Below, one piece after another: positions 1 to 7,126 of a DNA stretch of 14,951 nucleotides. This DNA is from JAEMQF01 sp031419715 (lineage in GTDB: Bacteria; Pseudomonadota; Gammaproteobacteria; Burkholderiales; Burkholderiaceae_C): assembly GCA_031419715.1 (NCBI GenBank), contig JANOLJ010000211.1, positions 1-14,951 on the forward strand, read 5' to 3'. The position numbers and the translations under genes are program-made. The notes beneath the pieces are model-generated. The model made no database searches. It was not told the DNA's origin and saw nothing but the letters and a program-made list of their open reading frames with translations. Positions within the stretch are counted from its first letter, which is position 1; each line of letters starts with the position of its first letter.

Positions 1-656
1 GCCGGCGCGCGCATGCGGAACTCGGCATCAGCGCGAAACTGATCTTACGTTTCCTCCGCCACCTGAGCGAAGACGAAGCGCTGGCCACACTCGATGAAGC
101 GCTGCCGCACAAACGCCACTTCATCGGCGTCGGGCTGGACAGCAGTGAGCGAGGCCACCCGCCGGAAAAGTTCGCACGCGTCTTTGCGAAGGCGGCGGCG
201 GCCGGTCTGAAGTGCGTCGCGCACGCGGGCGAGGAGGGGCCACCCGAATACATCCGCAACGCGCTCGACGTGTTGAAAGTGCAACGCATCGACCACGGTG
301 TGCGCTGCATGGAAGACGCAGGCCTGGTGGCGCGCCTGGCCAAGGAACGCATGCCGCTCACGGTGTGCCCGCTGTCCAACGTGAAGCTGTGTGTGTTCAA
401 GTCGCTCGCCGAGCACAACCTGCCGGCGCTGCTGGAAGCGGGCCTGTGCGCCACCGTCAACTCCGATGACCCAGCGTACTTCGGCGGCTACATCAACCAG
501 AACTTCGTTGAGATCTTCGAGGCGCTGCCGCAACTCGGCGCCGCGCACGCCTACACACTCGCGCGCAACAGCTTCGAGGCGAGTTTCATCGATGCGCCGG
601 CAAAGGCGGCGTTCGTCGCACGCCTGGACGAAGCGTTTCGCGAACACGCGCGCTGA
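1..656 (+). CDS. Adenosine/adenine deaminase family protein, C-terminal part (5' truncated)
   Basis: This is the C-terminal ~218 residues of a purine deaminase of the adenosine deaminase superfamily, a zinc metalloenzyme that hydrolytically deaminates adenosine or adenine in purine salvage. The frame is open from position 3 at the window edge to a TGA at 654-656, so the gene starts outside. Visible active-site motifs are HAGEE (family His and catalytic Glu), the His of RIDHGVRC, and NSDDPAYFGGY, which carries the paired Asp of the zinc site. SDDPAYFGGY is typical of the bacterial adenine deaminase subgroup; classical adenosine deaminases read roughly TDDP followed by other residues. Adenine is therefore my preferred substrate, but genome annotation often just says adenosine deaminase (add). 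It is the only plus-strand gene and converges on the minus-strand sulfite operon. Family assignment is firm; substrate is inferred. Confidence 0.9.
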   Translation, partial: RRAHAELGISAKLILRFLRHLSEDEALATLDEALPHKRHFIGVGLDSSERGHPPEKFARVFAKAAAAGLKCVAHAGEEGPPEYIRNALDVLKVQRIDHGVRCMEDAGLVARLAKERMPLTVCPLSNVKLCVFKSLAEHNLPALLEAGLCATVNSDDPAYFGGYINQNFVEIFEALPQLGAAHAYTLARNSFEASFIDAPAKAAFVARLDEAFREHAR

Positions 657-659
657 AAT

Positions 660-685
660 CCCGCGCCGCCTCGGCGCGGCGCGGG
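660..685. terminator. GC-rich hairpin between convergent genes, possible bidirectional terminator
   Basis: A perfect 10-bp inverted repeat (CCCGCGCCGC at 660-669 and GCGGCGCGGG at 676-685) with a 6-nt loop starts 3 nt after the deaminase stop codon. It lies about 70 nt beyond the stop of the convergent AhpD-Rieske gene. There is no T-run on either side, so it is not a textbook intrinsic terminator. Position and strength suggest transcription termination or 3'-end protection. The rest of the 657-754 gap shows nothing else recognisable. Confidence 0.45.
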
Positions 686-754
686 TAGCGCCGAGTGTTG
701 GCCGATCGGGCGCGCGCACTTCGCGGTGATGCAGCGCAATCGCGCCGCCATCGT

Positions 755-1381
755 TTACCACCGCGCCAGCAGTCTCCCGGCCTCGACCTTGGTTTCCCAG
801 CGCTTCAGCGGGCTGTCGCCCTTGGCGATGCATTTGCCGTTCGTCACGTCGAACGACCACTCGTGCTTCGGGCAGGTCAACGTCGTCCCTTGCAGCGCCA
901 GATGCGGAATGTTTGTCGTCTGATGCGGGCATAGGCTGTCGAAGACCTGCCAGGCCTGCGCGCCATGGTGCACGAACAGGCCGCGGCCGTCGCACTCGGT
1001 GCGCACGGTGGCGCCTGGAGCGAGGTCGGTGACGGCCATTACGTCGTGCCAGGCGGGCTCATTGCCCATTCCTGCGGCGCGAAATTCCGGCAGGTCCATC
1101 GCCAGGATGATGTCTACTGCCCAGACGATTTTCGCCAGGCCGAGTGCCGGGAACGCCATCAGCAATGCGTCCAGCACTTCGGCCGGCGTGCAGCCGTCGC
1201 GCAGCGCGCGTTTGAGATATTGGCGCAAGCCCCGTTCGGTTTGCGCATGTACCTTGGTGATGACGGAGATCAGGTCGCGCGTCTTCGGGTCGAGGTGCTT
1301 GCCGCAGTCTTTCAGAAACGCGAAGTAGTGGGCAAACGCTTCAGGGCGGGCCTTGATGAGAAAGTTGAGGGCGTCGCTCAT
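755..1381 (-). CDS. Fusion of AhpD/carboxymuconolactone-decarboxylase-like domain with a Rieske [2Fe-2S] domain
   Basis: The protein has 208 residues and two domains. Residues ~5-95 look like the all-helical AhpD/CMD fold (pattern GCTPAEVLDALLMAF after a helix with LRQYLKRAL). The CxxC redox pair of true AhpD proteins is absent: the aligned positions read T-E-R-G. Residues ~108-208 form a small Rieske ferredoxin domain with the cluster ligands C151-P-H153 and C170-P-K-H173, the usual spacing for soluble Rieske proteins. No signal peptide or membrane segment is seen, so it should be cytoplasmic. An AGGAG Shine-Dalgarno at 1391-1395 sits 9 nt before the ATG, and the ATG overlaps the preceding transporter's stop in ATGA. 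As last gene of the sulfite operon it may be an electron carrier or assembly factor; that role is inferred. Domain calls are good, function unknown. Confidence 0.85.
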   Translation of the reverse strand: MSDALNFLIKARPEAFAHYFAFLKDCGKHLDPKTRDLISVITKVHAQTERGLRQYLKRALRDGCTPAEVLDALLMAFPALGLAKIVWAVDIILAMDLPEFRAAGMGNEPAWHDVMAVTDLAPGATVRTECDGRGLFVHHGAQAWQVFDSLCPHQTTNIPHLALQGTTLTCPKHEWSFDVTNGKCIAKGDSPLKRWETKVEAGRLLARW

Positions 1382-3201
1382 GGGGTGGTGCTCCTGGAGT
1401 CAGCCGAAGGAACGCGCGGCGTCCCATCGGGAAGGGTGGTCTGGCATTCGTCGAAGATGCGCAGCGTGCAGGCTTTGCACATCGCGCTGTCGAGCTGTGG
1501 GTAGACGCTGCGCAAGGCGTCGCCCTTGTGCGCGATCAACTGCTGCGCGCCGATCACGCTGACGGCCTCGCTGCGCTCCAGCATACGCCGCACGGCGGGT
1601 TGCGCGCCAACGACCATCAGGCCGCCACCCAGGGCGCGGCGGCGTTGCGCCTCCTCGGTCAGGAGCTGCACGCCGGCCAGATCGACGAAGTTGACGCCTT
1701 GGGCCAGCAGCAGCAGCCACTTGCGTTCCGGATTCGCCTCATCAACGCGATGAAACTGCTCGCGCACATGCTCCACGGCGCCGAAGTAAATTGAGCCGCG
1801 CAGGCGCAGCATCGCCAGTTGGGGGCAAGCCGGCGCGGCCTCGCCCACGGCGACCATCTTGCGCCGCGGGTTGCCCAGCTCGGCGCGCGGTGGTGCCAGC
1901 TCCTCGATCGCCGGCTGCGACGTGCGGTACAGGTAGAACAGCAACGAGATCACGACGCCGACGAACAGCCCCTTTTCCAGGTCCACCAGCACTCCGATCC
2001 AGGTGGCCAGCAGCACGATGCGCTCGCGCGGATGGCGCCGCGCAATCTGCCCGATCTGGTGCCAGTCGATCAGCCCCCACGCCACGATGAACAGCACCGC
2101 GGCCAGCGCCGCCACCGGCAGGTGAGCGGCCAGCGGCGCAGCGAGCAGCGCGATGGCGAGCAGGAACACGGCTGACATTGCGGCGGCCAGCGGCGTGCGT
2201 GCGCCGGCTTCCTGATTCAGGCCGCTGCGGTTGAACGAACCGCTGGACGGATACGCCGAGAAAAAGCTGCCCGCGATGTTCGCGAGGCCCTGGCCGATGA
2301 ACTCCTGGTCGCTGTCGAGCCGCTGGCCGGTGTGCACCGCCAGCGCACGCGCGACGGCCACCGCCTCGGTCAGGCCGATCACCGCCACCGCGGCGGCCGG
2401 AAACAGCAGCGCCTGCAGCGTGGTGAATGACAGATCGGGCATCGACAGTGGTGGCAGCACGGCCACCAGCGTGCCCACGGTCTCGATGCCGGTGCGCGAT
2501 GCGCCGAGCCACTGGTTCAACCCTGCCGCGACGAGACTGCCCACCAGCAACGCCACCAGCATGTGGGGCACGCGGGAAATAAATCGCCGCGCCAACAAGC
2601 CGCTGGCCAGCGTCGCGGCACCGACCAGCGCGACCCACACATGCGCCTGCCCGAGATGGCTGGCAGCGAACAGGACAGTCTCATGGAACATCGCGCCGCG
2701 CGGCACCTCCAGACCCAGGAAATTCTTGAGCTGGCTCGCCGCGATCAGGCAGGCCGCGCCCGCGGTAAAACCGACAATCACCGTGTGCGAGATGAAGTTC
2801 ACCAGCGCACCCAGTCGCGCCAGCCCCATGCCCAATTGCATCAACCCGGCCAGCAGACTGAGCGCAAGCACCATGCCGATATAGCGCTCGCTGCCGGGTT
2901 CGGCCAGTGGGCTGAGCACGGCGAGAACCAGCACTGAAATCGCCGTCGTCGGGCCCGTCACGAGTTGCCGGCTCGAACCCCACAGCGCCGCCACAACCGC
3001 AGGCACCATCGCCGCATACAAGCCGTACTGCGGCGGCAGGCCGGCGATCGTCGCGAACGCCACACCCTGCGGCAGCACGATCACCGCGCCGATCAGCGCG
3101 GCGGATGCGTCATGCCGCATGGATTCGCGCGTCACCATCGGCCGCCATGCGCGCCAGGGCAGCCAGCGCTTGGCGAGCACCGCAGCGCTCACGGCGCTCA
3201 C
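1378..3201 (-). CDS. SulP family anion transporter with C-terminal STAS domain (second of two)
   Basis: This 607-residue inner-membrane permease belongs to the SulP/SLC26 family (sulfate, bicarbonate and related anions). The core is at ~30-430, with family signatures such as GLPPQYGLYAAMVP (54-67), LWGSSRQLVTGPT (73-85) and FFSAYPSSGSFNRSGLN (313-329). A cytoplasmic STAS domain spans ~455-570. At the usual phospho-acceptor position the STAS reads VDLAG, with Ala instead of Ser. The tail carries Cys575-x2-Cys578-x7-Cys586 before RIF.EC, a possible metal or redox site. I chose the GTG at 3201 because it overlaps the upstream SulP stop as GTGA and gives the normal family length; another in-frame GTG lies at 3192. 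The stop overlaps the AhpD-Rieske ATG by 4 nt. Next to a sulfite dehydrogenase, sulfate export or sulfite import is plausible, but the transported ion cannot be read from sequence. Confidence 0.9.
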   Translation of the reverse strand: MSAVSAAVLAKRWLPWRAWRPMVTRESMRHDASAALIGAVIVLPQGVAFATIAGLPPQYGLYAAMVPAVVAALWGSSRQLVTGPTTAISVLVLAVLSPLAEPGSERYIGMVLALSLLAGLMQLGMGLARLGALVNFISHTVIVGFTAGAACLIAASQLKNFLGLEVPRGAMFHETVLFAASHLGQAHVWVALVGAATLASGLLARRFISRVPHMLVALLVGSLVAAGLNQWLGASRTGIETVGTLVAVLPPLSMPDLSFTTLQALLFPAAAVAVIGLTEAVAVARALAVHTGQRLDSDQEFIGQGLANIAGSFFSAYPSSGSFNRSGLNQEAGARTPLAAAMSAVFLLAIALLAAPLAAHLPVAALAAVLFIVAWGLIDWHQIGQIARRHPRERIVLLATWIGVLVDLEKGLFVGVVISLLFYLYRTSQPAIEELAPPRAELGNPRRKMVAVGEAAPACPQLAMLRLRGSIYFGAVEHVREQFHRVDEANPERKWLLLLAQGVNFVDLAGVQLLTEEAQRRRALGGGLMVVGAQPAVRRMLERSEAVSVIGAQQLIAHKGDALRSVYPQLDSAMCKACTLRIFDECQTTLPDGTPRVPSADSRSTTP

Positions 3202-5351
3202 GGCGCAGCCGCCACGGTGGGCTCGGGCGCTTGCAGTTCGCCGCGCGTCTCGCGGCCGAGCTGGCGGTAGATCGCGGCCAGCGCCTGGTCTTCGTTCGGA
3301 AAAATGTGCTGCGCGCCAATCAGCTCGGCCAGGCCGGTGGCGTGCAGCACGTCGAGCACCTGTTTTTTCAGGCCGCTGAAGACGACCGTGATGCCGCTGC
3401 CGCGCAGCCTCTCCACGAGGTGGCGCACCACCTCTTCGCCGGAAGCGTCGATCTGGTTGATGCCCCCGCTCACGACGAGCAGCACCTTGGCCTGCGGCTT
3501 GCGCGCCAGCGCCTCGAGCACCGCTTCCTCGAAGAACGCGGCGTTCGCGAAGTACAGGGCATCGTCGTAGCGCAGCGCAATCACGTCGGCGCTGGTGGGC
3601 AGGTCGGGGTACACGGCGATGTCGCGCAGCGCGCCGTCCGCGTGGCGGCCGAGTTCGGCGACGCGCGGCTTCATCGTGCGCAGCAAGTACAGCAGCACCG
3701 CGAGCGCGGCGCCGATGAGGATGCCTTTGTCCAGGTGCGGCGCGGCGAGCAGGGTCACGCTGAAGGTGATGAGCGCCACCATGCCGTCGGCACGGCTTGC
3801 GCGCCAGGTGTGTTTGAGCGCGGCCGGCGTGAGCAGGCTCGTCACCGCGAGCAGGATGATCACCGCCAGCGTCGCCTTGGGCAGGTGGTAGAGCAGGGGC
3901 GTGAGGAACAGCAGCGTCGCCACCACGAACAGGCCATTGAACAGCATCGCGAAGCCGGTCTGCGCGCCGGCTTGCAGGTTGATCGCCGAGCCGGTGAACG
4001 AACCGCACGCCGGATACGACTGGAAGAACGCGCCGCCCAGGTTGGCCACGCCCTGGCCGATCAGCTCCTGGTTCGGGTCGAGCCGCTGGTGCGTCTTGGC
4101 GGCGAGCGCCTTGGCCATCGCGATCGACTCCATGAAGCCGACGAGCGCGATCACGATCGCCACCGACAGCAGCGACCCCAGCGCATCGAGCGTGATGCGT
4201 GGCATGCGCAGCGCGGGCAGGCCTTGCGGAATCGTGCCGACAACGTCGCCGCCGCCGGCAAGTTTGAGTTCGCCGTTGCCGATGCTCTTGATGCGCCATT
4301 GCCGGCCGTCGGTCTGGGTTTGCGGCGTTGCCTGGCCCGCGAGGTGGAGCGTCGGCGTGGCGCCGGCAGCGGCGGGTGGGCTGAGTTCGAAGGTGGCCGC
4401 GCCGATCTCGCGCAGCCGCTCCTTGTTGTCGAGCGCGGCGTCGGTGGCGTCGAGTTGGCTCAGGTGCAGTTCGTGGCGCAGCAACGCCGCGGCGCGGCTA
4501 TCGCTTTTCTCCAGCACGCGCAGCCGCGCCGCCTGCTCGGTGGTGCGTGCATTCAGATCGCGAATACGTTGCTCGTCGCGGTCGTAACCCGCCGCGAGTT
4601 CGCGCAAGCGTGCATCGGCGATCTGCTCGATGCGCGCGCCCGCCTTCTGCTCGTAGCCGATGAGCGCGCTCACCGCAATCGTCAGGCCCACGGCGATCAG
4701 CACACTCAACTTCGAAATCGGCGCAATGCGCTTCAGCACGAGGATCAGCGCGAGCGCGAACGCCGACATCGCGAGCGTGGGCCAGTGGGTCTGCGGTAGG
4801 TGGCCGAGCATGTCCCACACGTCTTTCAGGAACGAATCGCTTCGGCTCTTGGGAATGCCCAGCAGCAGATCGAGCTGCGACAGCGCGATGATGATCGCCG
4901 CGGCGTTCATGAAACCCAGGATCACCGGGTGCGAGACGAAGTTGACGATCGTGCCGAGCTTGAGCGCGCCGAGCGCGAACTGGATGACTCCGACCATCAG
5001 CGTGAGCAGCAAGGCCAGCTCGATGTAGTGCTCGGAGAACGGCACCGCCAGCGGCGTGAGCGCGGCGGCCGTCATCAGCGAGATCACCGCCACCGGCCCG
5101 GTGGCGAGCTGGCGCGACGAACCCCACAGCGCCCCCAGGATCGCCGGAACGAAGGCGACGTACAGGCCAAAGTGCACCGGCAGGCCGGAGAGCTGGGCAT
5201 ACGCCATCGCCTTGGGCACCAGCACCAGGGCACCGGTGATGCCGGCGATCACGTCGCCACGCAGCACGACCGCACTCACCGGAAACCAGGCGATGAATGG
5301 AAAGAAGCGCAGCAGCAGCGCGTCGCGTTTCGAACTGCTGCCCACCGTCAC
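3198..5351 (-). CDS. SulP family anion transporter with STAS domain and a coiled-coil-like insertion (first of two)
   Basis: A 717-residue SulP/SLC26 permease, longer than the usual ~550-620. The membrane core starts near residue 25, with FGLYVAFVPA, LWGSSRQLATGP (75-86), FFQSYPACGSFTGSAIN (442-458), and LTPLLYHLPKATLAVIIL near the end of the core. A STAS domain covers ~575-700 and keeps a Ser in IDASGEE (633-640). Between the segment ending at GYEQKAG (~238) and the next recognisable family segment VGTIPQGLP (371-379) lies an extra ~135 residues. This insert is rich in Ala, Arg, Glu, Leu and Gln and has heptad-like spacing at ~240-315. The start is the GTG at 5351, overlapping the soeC stop as GTGA; the open frame continues 61 codons further into soeC, but that stretch is Arg-rich and unlike SulP. 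It shares only family-level similarity with the next gene, so a recent duplication is unlikely. Confidence 0.9.
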   Translation of the reverse strand: MTVGSSSKRDALLLRFFPFIAWFPVSAVVLRGDVIAGITGALVLVPKAMAYAQLSGLPVHFGLYVAFVPAILGALWGSSRQLATGPVAVISLMTAAALTPLAVPFSEHYIELALLLTLMVGVIQFALGALKLGTIVNFVSHPVILGFMNAAAIIIALSQLDLLLGIPKSRSDSFLKDVWDMLGHLPQTHWPTLAMSAFALALILVLKRIAPISKLSVLIAVGLTIAVSALIGYEQKAGARIEQIADARLRELAAGYDRDEQRIRDLNARTTEQAARLRVLEKSDSRAAALLRHELHLSQLDATDAALDNKERLREIGAATFELSPPAAAGATPTLHLAGQATPQTQTDGRQWRIKSIGNGELKLAGGGDVVGTIPQGLPALRMPRITLDALGSLLSVAIVIALVGFMESIAMAKALAAKTHQRLDPNQELIGQGVANLGGAFFQSYPACGSFTGSAINLQAGAQTGFAMLFNGLFVVATLLFLTPLLYHLPKATLAVIILLAVTSLLTPAALKHTWRASRADGMVALITFSVTLLAAPHLDKGILIGAALAVLLYLLRTMKPRVAELGRHADGALRDIAVYPDLPTSADVIALRYDDALYFANAAFFEEAVLEALARKPQAKVLLVVSGGINQIDASGEEVVRHLVERLRGSGITVVFSGLKKQVLDVLHATGLAELIGAQHIFPNEDQALAAIYRQLGRETRGELQAPEPTVAAAP

Positions 5352-6364
5352 GACACCGCCTGGTAATACAGGTTTTGCGGGTGGTTCGCCTGGGCGAAGA
5401 AGAACCAGCGCTCGGCGAGCAGCCCGAGATATTGCACGGCGAAGGCCACGCCTAACCAGCCGAGCGATGCGTCGCGCAGCCCCAGAGCGAGGCAGGGCAG
5501 GGGCAGTGCAAAGGTCAGCAGCAGGAAGGCCCACTTCACGCCGCGCAGTGTGCCCGCGCCACGGTGGTGGAAGAACTCACGCGTATTGAACGAGCTGCCC
5601 ATGAAGCCTTGCGACTTCTGCACCACGTTCGGGTGCTTGACCCCGATGGCGGATTGCGGCGTCGACTTCGGCTTGAGCCGCGCGTTGCGCCACAGCGAGG
5701 CGAATCGCCCGAGTGCGGCGAGCACGGTCAGCGCGATCGCCCAGCCGGCGAAGAAAGGCACCAGGTGCGGTGCGCTCGTTATGGTCAAGCCCGCGGTCAA
5801 GCCCGAGGTCAAGCCCGCCGCCAGGCTCGAGGCCAGCGTGAAGCCCGAGGCCCCGCCGAGCAGCGTGTAGTTGAGCAAGGTGAGCGGCGAGTGCCACTCG
5901 GCCAGGAAGGGCAGGCAGGCGTAGATCATCGCGGTGCACACGAACAGTGCGAACGCGAGCACTGTGGCCGCCACGCCGAGCGCGACGCCGGCGTCCAGCG
6001 CCGCGCCCTGACCTAACGTCACGATCACAGGGTTCCAGCCCAGGCCGTGCACCGCGCCGTATGCGGCGACCGCGAGCATGAAGCCGGGCAATACGATCAC
6101 TTCGCGCGACAACCACGAGGTGCGCCACATCGCCGCAGTGCGCCAGGCGCGTTCGGGCCGGCCGAGGTGGAAGAACGACGCAACCAACCCGGCCGCCAGG
6201 AACAGCAGCGCAATGGCGCTGCCCTGGACAAGAAAGGCACGGTCGTCGGTGCGCGGCAGCAGGCCGACGAGCGCGTGGCTCTGCGCGCTGAACAGGGCGA
6301 GGAACAAGCCCTGGCCGACGCCGATCAGCGTAGTGAGCAGGATGACGGAGATGGCGGGGTTCAT
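5348..6364 (-). CDS. soeC: SoeC-like membrane anchor subunit (DmsC family) of sulfite dehydrogenase
   Basis: A 338-residue polytopic membrane protein of the DmsC/NrfD-type anchor family, which holds the molybdenum and iron-sulfur subunits at the inner face of the membrane and passes electrons to quinone. About eight hydrophobic segments are visible. Family motifs are FFHLGRPERAW (64-74), WRTSWLSREV (80-89), GFMGSSFNTREFFH (253-266) and AERWFFFAQ (317-325). The order soeA-soeB-soeC, and the absence of a Tat signal on the large subunit, match cytoplasmic SoeABC rather than periplasmic-facing DMSO or polysulfide reductases. It starts at an ATG 24 nt after the soeB stop, with no strong Shine-Dalgarno visible, and its stop overlaps the first SulP start. 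A short in-frame tandem repeat lies near residues 183-194. DmsC membership is firm; sulfite specificity follows from the large subunit. Confidence 0.85.
   Translation of the reverse strand: MNPAISVILLTTLIGVGQGLFLALFSAQSHALVGLLPRTDDRAFLVQGSAIALLFLAAGLVASFFHLGRPERAWRTAAMWRTSWLSREVIVLPGFMLAVAAYGAVHGLGWNPVIVTLGQGAALDAGVALGVAATVLAFALFVCTAMIYACLPFLAEWHSPLTLLNYTLLGGASGFTLASSLAAGLTSGLTAGLTITSAPHLVPFFAGWAIALTVLAALGRFASLWRNARLKPKSTPQSAIGVKHPNVVQKSQGFMGSSFNTREFFHHRGAGTLRGVKWAFLLLTFALPLPCLALGLRDASLGWLGVAFAVQYLGLLAERWFFFAQANHPQNLYYQAVS
5784..5819 (-). repeat. Three tandem 12-bp units inside soeC
   Basis: On the plus strand the unit GGTCAAGCCCG(C/A) occurs three times without a gap (5784, 5796 and 5808). 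It encodes a run of Gly-Leu-Thr units separated by Ser or Ala, next to a predicted membrane segment. The unit length is a multiple of three, so copy-number change would keep the frame. A diverged fourth half-unit may follow at 5820-5850. Confidence 0.8.
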
Positions 6365-6388
6365 GGCGTCAAAGCTTGCGGGCTCGGC

Positions 6389-7126
6389 TCACCAGGTGGT
6401 GGCGTCGTCGAGCGTCGGCGCATCCGCCGCAGGTTTGGGCAGATGCCCGTCAATGCGCAGCGGATTGTCGGCGCGCACGAGTTCGTCTTGATGAATGCGA
6501 ATTCGCGTCGGCCGGCGCGGCAGGTAGTGGTTGGCCGGCTTCGTGCCCCACTCGGGCATCAGCGCATAGCCGCCCTGTTCGCGGATCGCGCGCGACGCGT
6601 CGGACGCGGGGTCGTGGATGTCGCCGAAGATGCGCGCCGAGGTCGGGCACGCCATCACGCACGCCGGTTTGCGCTCGGCCTCGGGCAGCAGCTTGTCGTA
6701 GATGCGGTCCACGCACAGGGTGCACTTCTTCATCACCTTCTGCTGCGCGTCGAGTTCGCGCGCGCCGTAGGGGCAGGCCCAGGCGCAGTATTTGCAGCCT
6801 ATGCATTTGTCGTAGTCGACGAGCACGATGCCGTCGCTCTCGCGCTTGTACGACGCGCCGGTCGGGCACACCGGCACGCAGGGCGGGTCTTCGCAGTGCA
6901 GGCAAGACTTCGGGAAGTGCACGGTTTCCGTGTTCGGAAATTCGCCGATCTCGAAGGTTTGCACGCGGTTGAAGAAGGTGCCGCTCGGATCAGTGCCATA
7001 GGGGTTGTCGTCCGACAGCGGCCCCGCCGCGCCTTGGGTGTTCCATTCCTTGCAGCTCGTCACGCAGGCCTGGCAGCCGACGCAGACGTTCAGGTCGATC
7101 ACGAGGGCAAGTTGCACGGCACTCAT
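6389..7126 (-). CDS. soeB: SoeB-like 4x[4Fe-4S] ferredoxin subunit of sulfite dehydrogenase
   Basis: A 245-residue iron-sulfur electron-transfer subunit of the DmsB/PsrB/SoeB type, relaying electrons from the molybdenum subunit to the membrane anchor. Sixteen cysteines fall in four groups: C15-C18-C21-C25 (CVGCQACVTSC), C75-C78-C83-C87, C108-C111-C114-C118 (CIGCKYCAWAC), and C135-C138 with C156-C160. That is the full ligand set for four [4Fe-4S] clusters. No signal peptide is present, so it is cytoplasmic, consistent with SoeABC. Residues after ~165 form a tail without cysteines. Its ATG at 7126 overlaps the soeA stop in ATGA, and it is followed after 24 nt by soeC. Subunit type is certain; the Soe label depends on its partner. 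Confidence 0.92.
   Translation of the reverse strand: MSAVQLALVIDLNVCVGCQACVTSCKEWNTQGAAGPLSDDNPYGTDPSGTFFNRVQTFEIGEFPNTETVHFPKSCLHCEDPPCVPVCPTGASYKRESDGIVLVDYDKCIGCKYCAWACPYGARELDAQQKVMKKCTLCVDRIYDKLLPEAERKPACVMACPTSARIFGDIHDPASDASRAIREQGGYALMPEWGTKPANHYLPRRPTRIRIHQDELVRADNPLRIDGHLPKPAADAPTLDDATTW

Noticed and set aside
3202..4299. 366-codon upstream extension of the second SulP gene
   Set aside because: It is an Arg/Ala-rich alternative frame of the first SulP gene. The GTG at 3201 gives normal family length and a 4-nt overlap.
3105..4799. 564-codon plus-strand open frame opposite the SulP genes
   Set aside because: Low-complexity Arg/Gln/His/Ala-rich translation, antisense to two genes with clear family motifs, and no ribosome-binding site of note.
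5352..5534. 61-codon upstream extension of the first SulP gene into soeC
   Set aside because: The extension is Arg/Pro-rich, unlike any SulP N-terminus, and lies wholly within conserved soeC. The GTG at 5351 overlaps the soeC stop in the same way as the other junctions.
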